A DNA stretch of 64,000 nucleotides from positions 62,001 to 126,000 of the forward strand of contig NZ_PJBP01000180.1 in the NCBI RefSeq assembly GCF_002836415.1. The letters run 5' to 3'. Origin of the DNA: Psychromonas sp. MB-3u-54 (lineage in GTDB: Bacteria; Pseudomonadota; Gammaproteobacteria; Enterobacterales; Psychromonadaceae). The notes under the pieces were generated by a model. The model was not told where the DNA came from, made no database searches, and was given only the letters and a program-made list of their open reading frames with translations. This document shows, piece by piece, positions 9,461 to 18,674 of this stretch. The number at the start of each line of letters is the position of its first letter. The stretch's first letter is position 1. The translations under genes were made by a program, and so were the position numbers.

Positions 9461-9970
9461 TTATTTAACTATTTTAAGAACAGGATCAATTCCAACTACA
9501 ACAGTACCGGACATTTTTTGCAGTTCTTTAATTTCATCCATGTTTGAGATAACAACAGGCGTCAAGATTGATTTTGCTTTTTCAGTTAGAAATGCAAGAT
9601 CAAACTCAATAATTGTATCACCCATTTTTACTGTTTGGCCTTCTTCAGCAATACGCGTAAAACCTTTACCTTTCAGCTCAACAGTATCAATACCGAAATG
9701 CACAAAAAGCTCAATACCCGTGTCAGACTCAAGCGAGAATGCATGATTTGTTTCAAATATTTTACCAATTGTTCCGTCACAAGGAGCAACCATTTTGTTG
9801 CCGGTAGGACGAATGGCAATACCATCACCTACTATTTTTTCAGCAAAAACAACATCAGGCACCTCTTCAATCGCAACAATTTCACCAGAGATTGGCGCTA
9901 TTAGGTTGATTGTACTTTCAGTTTGAGTATTACCTGAAACCGCTTTTTTTAATGAATCGAAAAAACCCAT
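9461..9970 (-). CDS. crr: PTS glucose-specific EIIA component (EIIA-Glc)
   Basis: This 169-residue protein has the EIIA-Glc fold. The phosphorylated histidine is H91 in [13 protein letters not shown], and H76 in ETNHAFSL is the supporting histidine. It accepts phosphate from HPr, passes it to the sugar transporter, and regulates adenylate cyclase and permeases (inducer exclusion) in enteric relatives. It is the third gene of the ptsH-ptsI-crr operon, about 80 bases downstream of ptsI, and ends at a strong terminator. Confidence 0.97.
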   Translation of the reverse strand: MGFFDSLKKAVSGNTQTESTINLIAPISGEIVAIEEVPDVVFAEKIVGDGIAIRPTGNKMVAPCDGTIGKIFETNHAFSLESDTGIELFVHFGIDTVELKGKGFTRIAEEGQTVKMGDTIIEFDLAFLTEKAKSILTPVVISNMDEIKELQKMSGTVVVGIDPVLKIVK

Positions 9971-10051
9971 GGTCGAACTCCCTATTATTGTTAATAGTTA
10001 TATTTTTTAAATGAACTTATTTTTTATTTACAGTGTAGCTCGTTTAAAGAT

Positions 10052-11773
10052 TTAATTAATACCTTTAGTTTTGTTGAACTCATTCACTAAGGCTTCAATT
10101 TCAGCGGCTGTTGCCACTGATAATGCTTGATCAGCAAGTGCTTTTACATCGGAGTAATTAGTATTACGGATAATTTTCTTAACCGTTGGGATAGACATCG
10201 CACTCATGGAGAACTCGTCAAGACCCATGCCAACTAACAATAATGTGGCTTTTTCATCACCCGCTAACTCACCACACATACCCGTCCATTTACCCGCCGC
10301 ATGGGAAGCATCAATCACTGTTTTTATAATGCTTAATACAGAAGGGGTCATTGGATTGTAGAGAGCAGAGATAAGTTCATTACCGCGGTCTACAGCAAGG
10401 GTATATTGGGTTAAATCATTTGTACCGATACTGAAAAAATCAACTTCTTTAATCAGGTGATGCGCAATCGCCGCTGCCGCCGGCGTTTCGATCATAACAC
10501 CGATTTCGATCTCTTTATCAAAATCTAAACCTTCTGCAGTAAGTTCAGCTTTAAGTTCATTCAAAATCTCTTTTAGTCGACGAATTTCTTCAACTGAGAT
10601 TATCATCGGGAACATAATACGAATTTTACCAAATGAAGATGCACGCAATAAAGCACGCAATTGAGGATTCATTATTTCTGGTCGATCGAAACAGATGCGG
10701 ATTGCACGCCAACCTAAGAAAGGATTTAATTCCGTTGGCAAATTAAGGTAGGGTAAATCTTTATCGCCACCAATATCCATTGTACGGATAATACAAGCTT
10801 GACCATCCATTGCTTCAACAACGTCTTTATAAGCTAAAAACTGTTCTTGTTCAGTGGGTAACTGGTCACGATCCATAAATAAAAATTCAGTACGGTATAG
10901 ACCAACACCTTCAGCACCATTACGTTTTGCACCTTCAGTATCTTTAACACTGCCGATATTTGCACACACTTCCACATGATGCTCATCAAGTGTTACTGCA
11001 GGCAAATCTTTTAACTTGGCAAGTTCAGCTTTATCAGCCAGAAATGCAGCTTTGATGCGTTTCGCTTCTTCAATTTCCGCATTCGTTGGATTAATAATAA
11101 CTTTATTATTAAGTGCATCTAAAATGATTAAATCACCATTTTTTACACGCTTAGTAATATCCTTTGTACCAACGATGGCAGGAATTTCGAGGGAGCGAGC
11201 CATGATTGAAGTATGTGATGTTCTGCCACCGATATCGGTTACAAAACCGAGCACTTTATCAAGGTTGATTTGTGCTGTTTCTGATGGCGTTAAATCATTA
11301 GCAATTAACACTACCTCTTCAGAAATATCACTTAAATTAACAATTTTAATACCCAGTACATTCTTCAGTAAACGGTTGCCAATATCACGAAAATCAGCGG
11401 CGCGTTCACGTAAGTAAGGATCTTCGAGCTGTTCAAGCATGTTGGCATTTTCTTCAACAATAGTATGAACCGCAACATCAGCACTGCATTTTTTTTTGCG
11501 AATGTGAGAAACGATATCTTCTTCTAGCTCTTCATCATCAAGCAGCATCAGATGACCTTCAAAGATTGCCTCTTTTTCTTCGCCAAATGTTTCGAGTGCT
11601 TGTTGTTTGATAATTTCAAGTTGAGCTGATGTTTTTGCTCGCCCGTCTTTAAAACGTGCGATTTCGTTATCAGAATCACTCACTTTTGCCGTATTAAGGG
11701 TAATTTCATCTTCCTGTAATAATAATGCTTTTGCTATCGTTATACCAGGAGATGCTAGAATACCAGATATCAT
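10052..11773 (-). CDS. ptsI: PTS enzyme I (phosphoenolpyruvate-protein phosphotransferase)
   Basis: This 573-residue protein has the usual enzyme I length. The phosphorylated histidine is H187 in [12 protein letters not shown]. The C-terminal TIM barrel shows the PEP-binding [10 protein letters not shown], the [12 protein letters not shown] loop and [14 protein letters not shown]. It starts sugar phosphorelay by moving phosphate from PEP to HPr in the cytoplasm. It lies about 120 bases downstream of ptsH and upstream of crr. A GGA-rich stretch (TTAAAGGATGG) precedes the ATG. Confidence 0.98.
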   Translation of the reverse strand: MISGILASPGITIAKALLLQEDEITLNTAKVSDSDNEIARFKDGRAKTSAQLEIIKQQALETFGEEKEAIFEGHLMLLDDEELEEDIVSHIRKKKCSADVAVHTIVEENANMLEQLEDPYLRERAADFRDIGNRLLKNVLGIKIVNLSDISEEVVLIANDLTPSETAQINLDKVLGFVTDIGGRTSHTSIMARSLEIPAIVGTKDITKRVKNGDLIILDALNNKVIINPTNAEIEEAKRIKAAFLADKAELAKLKDLPAVTLDEHHVEVCANIGSVKDTEGAKRNGAEGVGLYRTEFLFMDRDQLPTEQEQFLAYKDVVEAMDGQACIIRTMDIGGDKDLPYLNLPTELNPFLGWRAIRICFDRPEIMNPQLRALLRASSFGKIRIMFPMIISVEEIRRLKEILNELKAELTAEGLDFDKEIEIGVMIETPAAAAIAHHLIKEVDFFSIGTNDLTQYTLAVDRGNELISALYNPMTPSVLSIIKTVIDASHAAGKWTGMCGELAGDEKATLLLVGMGLDEFSMSAMSIPTVKKIIRNTNYSDVKALADQALSVATAAEIEALVNEFNKTKGIN

Positions 11774-11895
11774 AATCCATCCTTTAAAGTTCTAATTAAA
11801 ATTTGGACTCTTTCTATAAAAAATTGTAATTAAAGGGTTTATTTTACAACAATCTAATAAGAAAGAGCCTAAAATTTACAAATGATGCAATGAAA

Positions 11896-12153
11896 CTATA
11901 CCAAAGTAGCCATTAGTTCAATCAGTGCTTCAACGGCGTTTTGTTCGTCGCTACCTTCTGCTTTAATATTTACTTCAGTTCCCTGAGTTAATCCTAAAGT
12001 TTGTAGTTTAAAAAGACTTTTGGCACTTGCTGATTTTTCACCAACTTCAACCGAAATAGCAGATTCAAAAGATTTAGCTGCTTTTACAAATTGCGCTGCT
12101 GGACGAGTATGAAGGCCGTTTGGTGCTGTGATAGTAACTTTTTGTTCAAACAT
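11896..12153 (-). CDS. ptsH: PTS phosphocarrier protein HPr
   Basis: This 85-residue protein carries H15 in the NGLHTRPA motif, the site phosphorylated by enzyme I, and the conserved [12 protein letters not shown] segment around S46. It is the first gene of the PTS operon. About 590 bases separate it from cysK upstream, leaving room for several promoters; an inverted repeat lies 40-70 bases before the start codon. TAGGAC lies upstream of the ATG. Confidence 0.98.
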   Translation of the reverse strand: MFEQKVTITAPNGLHTRPAAQFVKAAKSFESAISVEVGEKSASAKSLFKLQTLGLTQGTEVNIKAEGSDEQNAVEALIELMATLV

Positions 12154-12744
12154 GGTAATGTCCTAATATTATGAGAAATTAGTTTTTATTTTATCACCTT
12201 ACTAAATCATAAGGTAAGGTGACAATAAAGAAGTATTTTTGTGTTACTTAAAATAACCAATAAAGTTAACTAGGGTGTTAATCTAGGTCAAGTTTTTGTT
12301 TGCCAGTTAGTTATTAAGAGTCAAAACATCATTATTAACGGGCAGATGACATTAGTTACCTTAAAAATGATGACGATAATCCGCAAAAACGGTGAATAGG
12401 TCAATATATTTTTGCCCGGAAGCGATAATAACTTCATTGCGCTGTGTGTTTTTGTGATTTGTATTGTTAAATATGTGATTTGTCTTGTCAAAAAGAGGCG
12501 AATAAGGGGTTGACAAATAAAATTTAACGGTTTTGGTGGGCTATGTTCAAAGCAGTCGAAGTTGCTGCTTCCTGCCTCTTAGCAGTGCAGTTGAAATTGT
12601 AGCAGTACAGTTGAAATTGATATGAGCGAATCTAAAGGTATACCAGAAGCAGTTGCTTCGAGTTGTCTCTAGACTCGCTTAAAAGTCGCGAGGAAATGCT
12701 TTACTCACGACGCTGTTATTTCAACACTGTTATTTCAACACTGT
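12154..12744. other. cysK-ptsH intergenic region with short tandem repeats
   Basis: No gene is supported. A 20-base repeat occurs twice head to tail at 12580-12619 with one mismatch. A 14-base repeat (CTGTTATTTCAACA) occurs twice at 12712-12739, just beyond the cysK stop. The segment must contain the PTS promoters. Two TGTGATTTG-like half-sites lie near 12455-12485, but they do not form a convincing CRP palindrome. Confidence 0.5.
12194..12222 (-). promoter_or_regulatory. Perfect inverted repeat in the ptsH leader
   Basis: TCACCTTAC and GTAAGGTGA form a perfect 9-base inverted repeat around an 11-base centre, 41-69 bases upstream of the ptsH ATG. It could be an operator or an RNA hairpin in the 5' leader. 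There is no T-run directly beside it strong enough to call a terminator. Confidence 0.45.
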
Positions 12745-13716
12745 CTATATTGAAGGAAAATTTTCACCTTCAAAAACACCTGCAAAGAGTGCGCTTGATA
12801 AATAACGTTCAGCTGAACTTGCTAAAATAACAACAATGTTTTTGTCTTTAAATTCATCTAACTCGGCTAAACGAGCAGCAGCAACTACGGCAGCACCCGA
12901 TGAAATCCCAGCTAGAATCCCTTCTTCTTCCATTAAACGACGTGCCATTGCGATTGAATCTTCATTACTGACAGCTTCAACACGATCAATTAAAGAAAGA
13001 TCTAAGTTTTTAGGAATAAAACCAGCGCCAATACCTTGAATTTTATGCGGGCCAGGTTTGATTTCTTCACCGGCGAGCGTTTGTGCAATCACTTGAGAGT
13101 CTGTTGGTTCAACAGCAACACTGATAATTGCTTTACCTTGAGTCTGTTTAATATAACGACTTACACCTGTGATTGTTCCACCAGTACCCACTCCGGCAAC
13201 AAATACATCGATCTCGCCATCGGTATCATTCCAAATCTCAGGGCCTGTTGTTTTTTCATGAATTTCAGGGTTAGCCGGGTTATCGAATTGTTGCAATAAC
13301 AAGTATTTAGCCGGATCTGAACTGACAATCGCTTCAGCTTCAGCAATCGCACCTTTCATACCCTTTGCGCCATCGGTTAATACTAAATTAGCCCCTAATG
13401 CTTTTAATAGCTTACGACGCTCAACACTCATTGTATTTGGCATAGTTAAGGTGATTTTGTAACCACGCGCAGAGGCAACAAACGCCAGTGCAATACCTGT
13501 ATTTCCACTTGTTGGCTCAACAAGTTCAACATCTTTAGTTAACGTGCCTTTCTTCTCTGCGTCCCAAATCATGTTTGCACCGATTCGGCATTTAACACTG
13601 AAGCTTGGATTACGGCTTTCTATTTTTGCAAAAACATTACCGGATGTGACGTTATTTAAACGGACCAGAGGTGTATTGCCGATAGCCTGTGAATTGTCAC
13701 TAAATATGTTAGACAT
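12745..13716 (-). CDS. cysK: O-acetylserine sulfhydrylase A (cysteine synthase)
   Basis: This 323-residue PLP enzyme makes cysteine from O-acetylserine and sulfide. K42 in [11 protein letters not shown] is the Schiff-base lysine. PTSGNTG binds the substrate carboxylate, and [10 protein letters not shown] holds the PLP phosphate. The [10 protein letters not shown] start and overall length match CysK. The cysK-then-pts order on the same strand is conserved in many gammaproteobacteria. AAGGGAA lies upstream of the ATG. Confidence 0.97.
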   Translation of the reverse strand: MSNIFSDNSQAIGNTPLVRLNNVTSGNVFAKIESRNPSFSVKCRIGANMIWDAEKKGTLTKDVELVEPTSGNTGIALAFVASARGYKITLTMPNTMSVERRKLLKALGANLVLTDGAKGMKGAIAEAEAIVSSDPAKYLLLQQFDNPANPEIHEKTTGPEIWNDTDGEIDVFVAGVGTGGTITGVSRYIKQTQGKAIISVAVEPTDSQVIAQTLAGEEIKPGPHKIQGIGAGFIPKNLDLSLIDRVEAVSNEDSIAMARRLMEEEGILAGISSGAAVVAAARLAELDEFKDKNIVVILASSAERYLSSALFAGVFEGENFPSI

Positions 13717-13945
13717 GTAATTCCCTTTTTTATTGAATTTTCATCGAATTTTCATTGAATTTTTATTGACTTCTTACTAATAATACTGCAGCAAGATTGC
13801 GGAATTGTCAATATAGCGAATCTATTGTTTTTTCGGAAATGAAGTTTTGTTATAGCATATAGTATTTTACGATAACTTAGCATTCTAGGCTGCTGCAGCA
13901 GAGTCGTCCGCCATTTAACATGACAAATAATGGGGATATTATGGG

Positions 13946-14497
13946 TTAAAATTGAGTTTCAAAACCGACTAATGCTTTACTTGTTCCATACCCCGGAATT
14001 TCATTATTAGAAATAACTATTTTAATTTTGCTGTTCGAGTCGGTCTTAAAACTGATACCGGCACCCAGTGCCAGATCGCTTCTATAGAGATCGAGTGTCT
14101 CAGAATTAGACCGGTAATTATAGAGAAGGTGATCCGCTGAAAAATTACTTAAATGCTGTGAAGCAGGAGTCGAAAAATTACCAAAAAATTCAAGCTGAAC
14201 CCCTTCCGTATTGGTTGGAATGATTGGAATAGCAATAACCTGAGAATAAGCATTTTTTTTAAATGTACTGTTGGCTATTGAAGTATTAAAAGACAGTTTT
14301 TGATAAAAAGAGGTAAATACAGAATTCAGGTATAAATAGGTTGTCTCCGGAATTTGAAAAACAGGATTTAAATAAAATGCGGTTGACGTTTGTTTAATAC
14401 TTTCCTGATACTGAACCTGTAATGAATTAGTTGGAATTTTTTCGGCAAAACAGACTGTTGATAGGAAAGAAGCTAAAATAATAATAGGTTTGATCAC
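13946..14497 (-). CDS. Exported protein of unknown function, possibly a small outer-membrane barrel
   Basis: I do not recognise the family. The 183-residue product starts with a clear signal peptide (h-region IIILASFLSTVC, likely cleavage after CFA at about residue 18). The mature part has alternating hydrophobic strands and ends in GFETQF, a C-terminal phenylalanine pattern typical of outer-membrane beta-barrels. The start codon is GTG with a weak ribosome binding site. It is 82 bases downstream of sbcB on the same strand and may be co-transcribed. Alternatives are a periplasmic lipid- or ligand-binding protein. Confidence 0.6.
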   Translation of the reverse strand: MIKPIIILASFLSTVCFAEKIPTNSLQVQYQESIKQTSTAFYLNPVFQIPETTYLYLNSVFTSFYQKLSFNTSIANSTFKKNAYSQVIAIPIIPTNTEGVQLEFFGNFSTPASQHLSNFSADHLLYNYRSNSETLDLYRSDLALGAGISFKTDSNSKIKIVISNNEIPGYGTSKALVGFETQF

Positions 14498-14579
14498 AAT
14501 CTTAGCTCGCTTTTCTGGTGATTAAAAGATGAATTCGTTTACTCATTAAATCTTGGCTAATTTTAAGATTAACAGTTAA

Positions 14580-16040
14580 TTATTCATAGTTTAAATAATT
14601 CAAATAATCATATAATTGCTGTAATAATTCTATTTTTGCAGGATTGCTCTGATTTTCAAGTGCGAGCGCTTCGAGTTTTTCAATATATGCTTGACTATTT
14701 TCTAATAAATAGGCTTGGCGGTGTCTTGCCCATTTTTCCTGCTCTGCGAAATCCAATGAATCTGGTGCATTTCTGGCTCTGTAATGCCATAACAGAATAT
14801 CTAACCGGCCATCTTCAAAGTTGAATTTTTTATTCGTTAACTCCTGCCACGTGCTGTTACAAACTTGTTCACTGAGCGCTTTGTCTGCCGCAGACAAGAA
14901 TCCGCCACTATATAACATCTCCTCCACTGATTTATTTTCCGTACTCGGCATTTCCTGTACAAAAACCTTCTGTAGTTTTTCTGCAAGACCCTGCTGGTTA
15001 CTTAAAAAATCTAACGAACGTCGACATTGCTCGCGATTAATCCCCAATTGATCGGCCCGTTCCTCGGTTAATGTTTTTGCCGGTGCAATGATCGGGCATT
15101 TATTAATATGGATTAATTTGATAGCTGGACGTTCAATGCCTTCCGGTAAATCGATGCTGGGAGTATATAAGTAGGCTTGGATTTGTTCGATTGAAAGTGT
15201 TTCTAACCCACTTAAATCTTTGTTTAAATCAACCACTATGACGGCATTTTTATTAGAAGGATGCTGGGTGATAGGCATTACGTAGGATGCACAGCCCTGA
15301 AGGGCGGGAAACATCCCTGAAACATGTACTACGGGTGTATTAGTGCCCAGTTTTAGTTGTGCTAGCACATTATTTTTTTTACGCAGGCCAAAGAAATAAT
15401 CATAGAGCTTAGGGTGCGTCTCTTTTATCAACTTTGCCATTGCAATGGTGGCATAAACATCCGACATTGCATCATGCGCTTGTTGGTGCGCGAGGCCATT
15501 CTCTTTGGTTAACAATTCTAAACGAAAGGAGGGCGCATCATTTTCATCAACAGGCCAATTTATGCCCTCGGGACGCAAAGCATAACATGCTCTTACCATA
15601 TCGATAATGTCCCAGCGGGAACAGCCATTTTTCCATTCACGCTGATAAGGATCGCGAAAATTACGATAGAGCGTAAAGCGCGTCACTTCATCATCAAAGC
15701 GTATATTGTTATAACCCACAACACAGGTATTTGCCTGACTGAACTGCTGGTTAATAAGCGTAATAAACTCACTTTCTACCATGCCTTTTTGTAATGCACG
15801 TTGGGGTGTTATTCCGGTGATTAAGCAAGCTTCGGGATTTGGAAGGTAGTCATTGGGCGGTCGGCAATACCATTCATCGGGCTCAGAGATAATATTTAAA
15901 TCGAGATCGGTACGAATACCGGCAAACTGAGAAGGGCGATCCGTGCCAGGATTAAGTCCGAATGTCTCATAATCGTGCCAGTATATCGACGGCTGATCGG
16001 TGGTTTTTTTTGATGTTGCTTTTTGCTCGTTATTATTCAT
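14580..16040 (-). CDS. sbcB: Exodeoxyribonuclease I
   Basis: This 486-residue DEDDh exonuclease degrades single-stranded DNA 3'-5' and acts in recombination and mismatch repair. The N-terminal WHDYETFGLNP carries exo motif I. GYNNIRFDDEVTR is motif II, and AHDAMSDVYATI is motif III. SH3-like and helical C-terminal domains follow, as in the E. coli enzyme. The SSB-interaction surface cannot be judged by eye. The start at 16040 gives a short N-terminal extension (about 20 residues) before the exo motif. Confidence 0.96.
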   Translation of the reverse strand: MNNNEQKATSKKTTDQPSIYWHDYETFGLNPGTDRPSQFAGIRTDLDLNIISEPDEWYCRPPNDYLPNPEACLITGITPQRALQKGMVESEFITLINQQFSQANTCVVGYNNIRFDDEVTRFTLYRNFRDPYQREWKNGCSRWDIIDMVRACYALRPEGINWPVDENDAPSFRLELLTKENGLAHQQAHDAMSDVYATIAMAKLIKETHPKLYDYFFGLRKKNNVLAQLKLGTNTPVVHVSGMFPALQGCASYVMPITQHPSNKNAVIVVDLNKDLSGLETLSIEQIQAYLYTPSIDLPEGIERPAIKLIHINKCPIIAPAKTLTEERADQLGINREQCRRSLDFLSNQQGLAEKLQKVFVQEMPSTENKSVEEMLYSGGFLSAADKALSEQVCNSTWQELTNKKFNFEDGRLDILLWHYRARNAPDSLDFAEQEKWARHRQAYLLENSQAYIEKLEALALENQSNPAKIELLQQLYDYLNYLNYE

Positions 16041-16160
16041 TTAACACCTTTTTTTAAAGTATTTTTTCGTTTGATGTTATTGCTTGTCATTCTGTGCCGC
16101 TTGCTGATTGTGGATCACAAATTGGATTATACTTTAACTTACGTTGCACCACGGTGGACG

Positions 16161-16408
16161 ATGGCATTATCTGATTCAAAACATCGCAGTATCAAGGCTG
16201 CTTATATTGAAGCCTCAAAATATCTGACCGTGGTGATGGTTTAACTGTCCGTCTCACTAAAAATGCAGTGGCTATTTTTGATTTTCAATGGATTAGCAGC
16301 ATTAAACCTATGTTGCTGATTATTTCAGAGGTTAGACTAGCTGAAGCGCGAGAGCAAGTGATTAAGCACAGACGTAAGCTGTTTGATGGGAATCATTATC
16401 AAAAATAA
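16161..16408 (+). pseudogene. Remnant of a P4-type tyrosine integrase N-terminus
   Basis: Frame 1 from the ATG reads MALSDSKHRSIKAAYIEASKYLT and then stops. A one-base shift restores DGLTVRLTKNAV, IFDFQWI and later LAEAREQVIKHRRKLFDG, up to a stop at 16406-16408. This matches the order of the N-terminal (DUF4102-type) domain of P4-like integrases: LSDTKIR..., then DGDGL..., then SLAEAR. The catalytic domain is absent. I infer a decayed integrase marking the edge of an acquired region. No tRNA or attachment site is visible beside it. Confidence 0.75.
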
Positions 16409-16970
16409 CCCGATAAAGTATTTATCTATTTAACAGATATTTCTGATCTGCTATTTTATCGCTTCTAATTGATGACTCAATCATTTTCTGCTTTATATCA
16501 ATATGAGTAGATCTCGCAATTTGTACTCAGCAGATCCGTTTCAATATCGTCTTATCCGCGTTGTTATTTCACACGCTATAACAACCCCTGTTTCTATTTG
16601 CTTTTAAAAACGCCCCACTAATAAATCATGAAGGTGCTGTGATACTCTCTAAATTAATATTTTTCTGCTCGCGCTTCCATGTGCGGCGGCGTCTTTCTGT
16701 CCTTGAGATTAGAAACCTTATTTTCGCAATGCCAGCCCATTAGGCTATTTTGTTTTATCCTCATACTGTTCAGAGTGTTAACCAATTAGTCACCGTTTAG
16801 TCACTATTCAAAGCGATTTTGTCAGCAATATGAAATTTTAATAACTATTAAGTCAGCGTGCTTGGGCCGTTATTGACATGTTGTCAGAATGTTAAATAAA
16901 GCGAGGATTAAGTTCAAATTTTGTTAAGTAAAGCTACTTTATTAGTTTAAATTGTGGGTATATTGTACGA
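16409..16970. other. Non-coding region before the giant-protein locus
   Basis: No gene is supported over about 560 bases. A TTGACA-like hexamer at 16873 sits inside a small dyad (TGACA-TGT-TGTCA, 16874-16886), but no good -10 is placed behind it. The segment may be the remains of the element that carried the integrase. Confidence 0.4.
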
Positions 16971-17000
16971 TTAATGATAATCACAATGATAATCATAATC
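16971..17000 (+). promoter_or_regulatory. Fur-box-like site upstream of the export locus
   Basis: Positions 16982-17000 (CACAATGATAATCATAATC) match the 19-base Fur consensus GATAATGATAATCATTATC at 16 of 19 positions. An overlapping partial copy starts at 16971, giving a hexamer array. A promoter-like pair (TTGTGG at 16952, GATAAT at 16976, spacing 18) overlaps it, as expected for iron repression. The site lies about 145 bases before the TolC-family start codon. Binding is inferred from sequence only. Confidence 0.65.
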
Positions 17001-17144
17001 ATTTTCAAAAAGTAAAAGGCAGGTTGGAGAGTCTTTTGTAGCAGGTTTTAGCCATTATGCCTGTCGAATAATATGACTTATACGGACTGTACTTTAACCA
17101 GTAATAATTTTTTTTGTTGTACATATACAAGGAACTTATAGCGT

Positions 17145-18518
17145 ATGCGTTTATATTCAGTAACCTCAATAATCAACAATAAAATTGCCAGACAGGGATG
17201 TTTGCTACTTATTAGCGGGCTGATGACCGTTTGGTCTCCTATTTTACCTGCCGACAATCTGCTGGATTTATGGAAGATTGCCGAATTACAGGATGCCAAA
17301 TACCTCTCGGCCTCTCACAAATATCGCTCAGACCAAGAGATTGTTAAGCTCAGTCGTGCTGATTTACTGCCCAGTGTGGATTTTCAGTATGAATATAAAA
17401 TAACCGACCAGACAATCAATGAATCGGATAATGAGGTATACGATTCCGGCTCCGATCAGTATGCCACTACAACTTACGGTCTAACCTTGACTCAGTCTGT
17501 TTTTGACTATGCGCGCTGGCAACGCTATTCACAGTCAAAAATCAGTGCCAGTCGTGCGGAAGTCGAATACAGTCTGGCCAAACAGCAATTATTACTGCGT
17601 CTGTCTGAAGCTTATTTTCTCGTTCTTGAGCGCGGTGACCAGCTCGAAACCGTGCAGACAGAAAAAAAAGCCATGGGTAAACATTTAGACGTTGCAGAGA
17701 AAAAGCATCAAAGCGGTCTTGGCAGAAAAGCCGATGTTGAGGAATCCAGAGCAAGCTATCTGAATGCACTCAGTAAAGAAGTGGAATTAAAAAGCCGGTT
17801 ACTCGATAGTCGCTATGCTCTGCGCGAATCGTTGGGGTCTATGCCCGAGCAATTGTCAACGCTGCGGCCGAAGATAGATCTAACATTACCTGTCCCCGCT
17901 GACCCGCAACAATGGGTTAGCCAGTCTGCTCAAAATAATCTTGAATTACAGGTTATTCAACTGTCACTCGACGAGGCTGAAAAAGAAATAAAAGTCCTTC
18001 GCGGCGGGCATTATCCCACGCTTGATCTGATAGCTTCCATGGAAAACACCGAAACCGACGGTTCGGTGTATGGCGGGGGCAGTAATATCGACGAAACCAA
18101 TATTATGCTCAGGTTAACCGTGCCTTTTTATTCCGGAGGCAAAACATCTTCCAAGCTTCGTCAGGGCATTGAGAAACGCCGCAGCGTGTTTCAGGATCGT
18201 AATGATAAGCAGCGCATCGTTGAGCGTTCAGCGCATGATGCCTATTATCGTATCGGTGAGGCTATTGAGCAAATCGGCGCGCTTAGGCAGTCGGTAAAAG
18301 CACAGGAAAGTCTCTTGAAATCAAGAAGTTCAGGCTATCGTGTCGGCCAAAATAGTCTCCTTCAGGTACTGGATGTCGAGCAGGCGCTGTCCGAGGCAAG
18401 ACAGGCTTTAACCCAGGCACGTTACAACTATGTGCTTAATGTACTGCGTCTAAAATTTGCGGCCGGTGACCTGCAGGAAGCCGATCTGGCGACCATTAAT
18501 GGCTGGTTGGTGGGTTAA
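17145..18518 (+). CDS. TolC-family outer-membrane export channel
   Basis: This 457-residue protein has an N-terminal signal sequence (h-region about residues 19-33) and two structural repeats of long coiled-coil helices with beta-strands, as in TolC. YGLTLTQSVFDYARW and later LRLTVPFYSGGK mark the two equivalent strand-to-helix turns. SSGYRVGQNSLLQVLDVEQAL is the typical second-repeat helix. Such proteins form trimeric outer-membrane tunnels that work with HlyD-like adaptors. It is the first gene of the locus, 156 bases upstream of the giant gene. That position suggests it exports the giant protein. Members are often named after pilot systems, and no specific symbol is justified. Confidence 0.92.
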   Translation: MRLYSVTSIINNKIARQGCLLLISGLMTVWSPILPADNLLDLWKIAELQDAKYLSASHKYRSDQEIVKLSRADLLPSVDFQYEYKITDQTINESDNEVYDSGSDQYATTTYGLTLTQSVFDYARWQRYSQSKISASRAEVEYSLAKQQLLLRLSEAYFLVLERGDQLETVQTEKKAMGKHLDVAEKKHQSGLGRKADVEESRASYLNALSKEVELKSRLLDSRYALRESLGSMPEQLSTLRPKIDLTLPVPADPQQWVSQSAQNNLELQVIQLSLDEAEKEIKVLRGGHYPTLDLIASMENTETDGSVYGGGSNIDETNIMLRLTVPFYSGGKTSSKLRQGIEKRRSVFQDRNDKQRIVERSAHDAYYRIGEAIEQIGALRQSVKAQESLLKSRSSGYRVGQNSLLQVLDVEQALSEARQALTQARYNYVLNVLRLKFAAGDLQEADLATINGWLVG

Positions 18519-18537
18519 CCCGCATTTATTTTTGATC

Positions 18538-18608
18538 CAAGAGATGCTGTAAGTCTCTTGTCGAATACCTATTAGCGTTACAAAAATTCCGGCTTCTAAT
18601 AGGAAGCC
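18538..18608 (+). other. Two hairpins in the TolC-giant gene spacer
   Basis: CAAGAGA/TCTCTTG (18538-18560) and GGCTTC/GAAGCC (18591-18608) can fold as stems of 7 and 6 bases. Neither is followed by a long T-run, so they look more like attenuating or RNA-protecting structures than full terminators. They may set the ratio of channel to giant protein. Confidence 0.4.
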
Positions 18609-18674
18609 TTTATTGTCGAATAGTTCACTGTCAAAGAGACTTTTCGCTAACTGAAAAATAATTTGGAATAAGTT

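Noticed and set aside
12455..12485. CRP site upstream of ptsH
   Set aside because: Two TGTGATTTG half-sites are direct repeats and do not form the required TGTGA-N6-TCACA palindrome.
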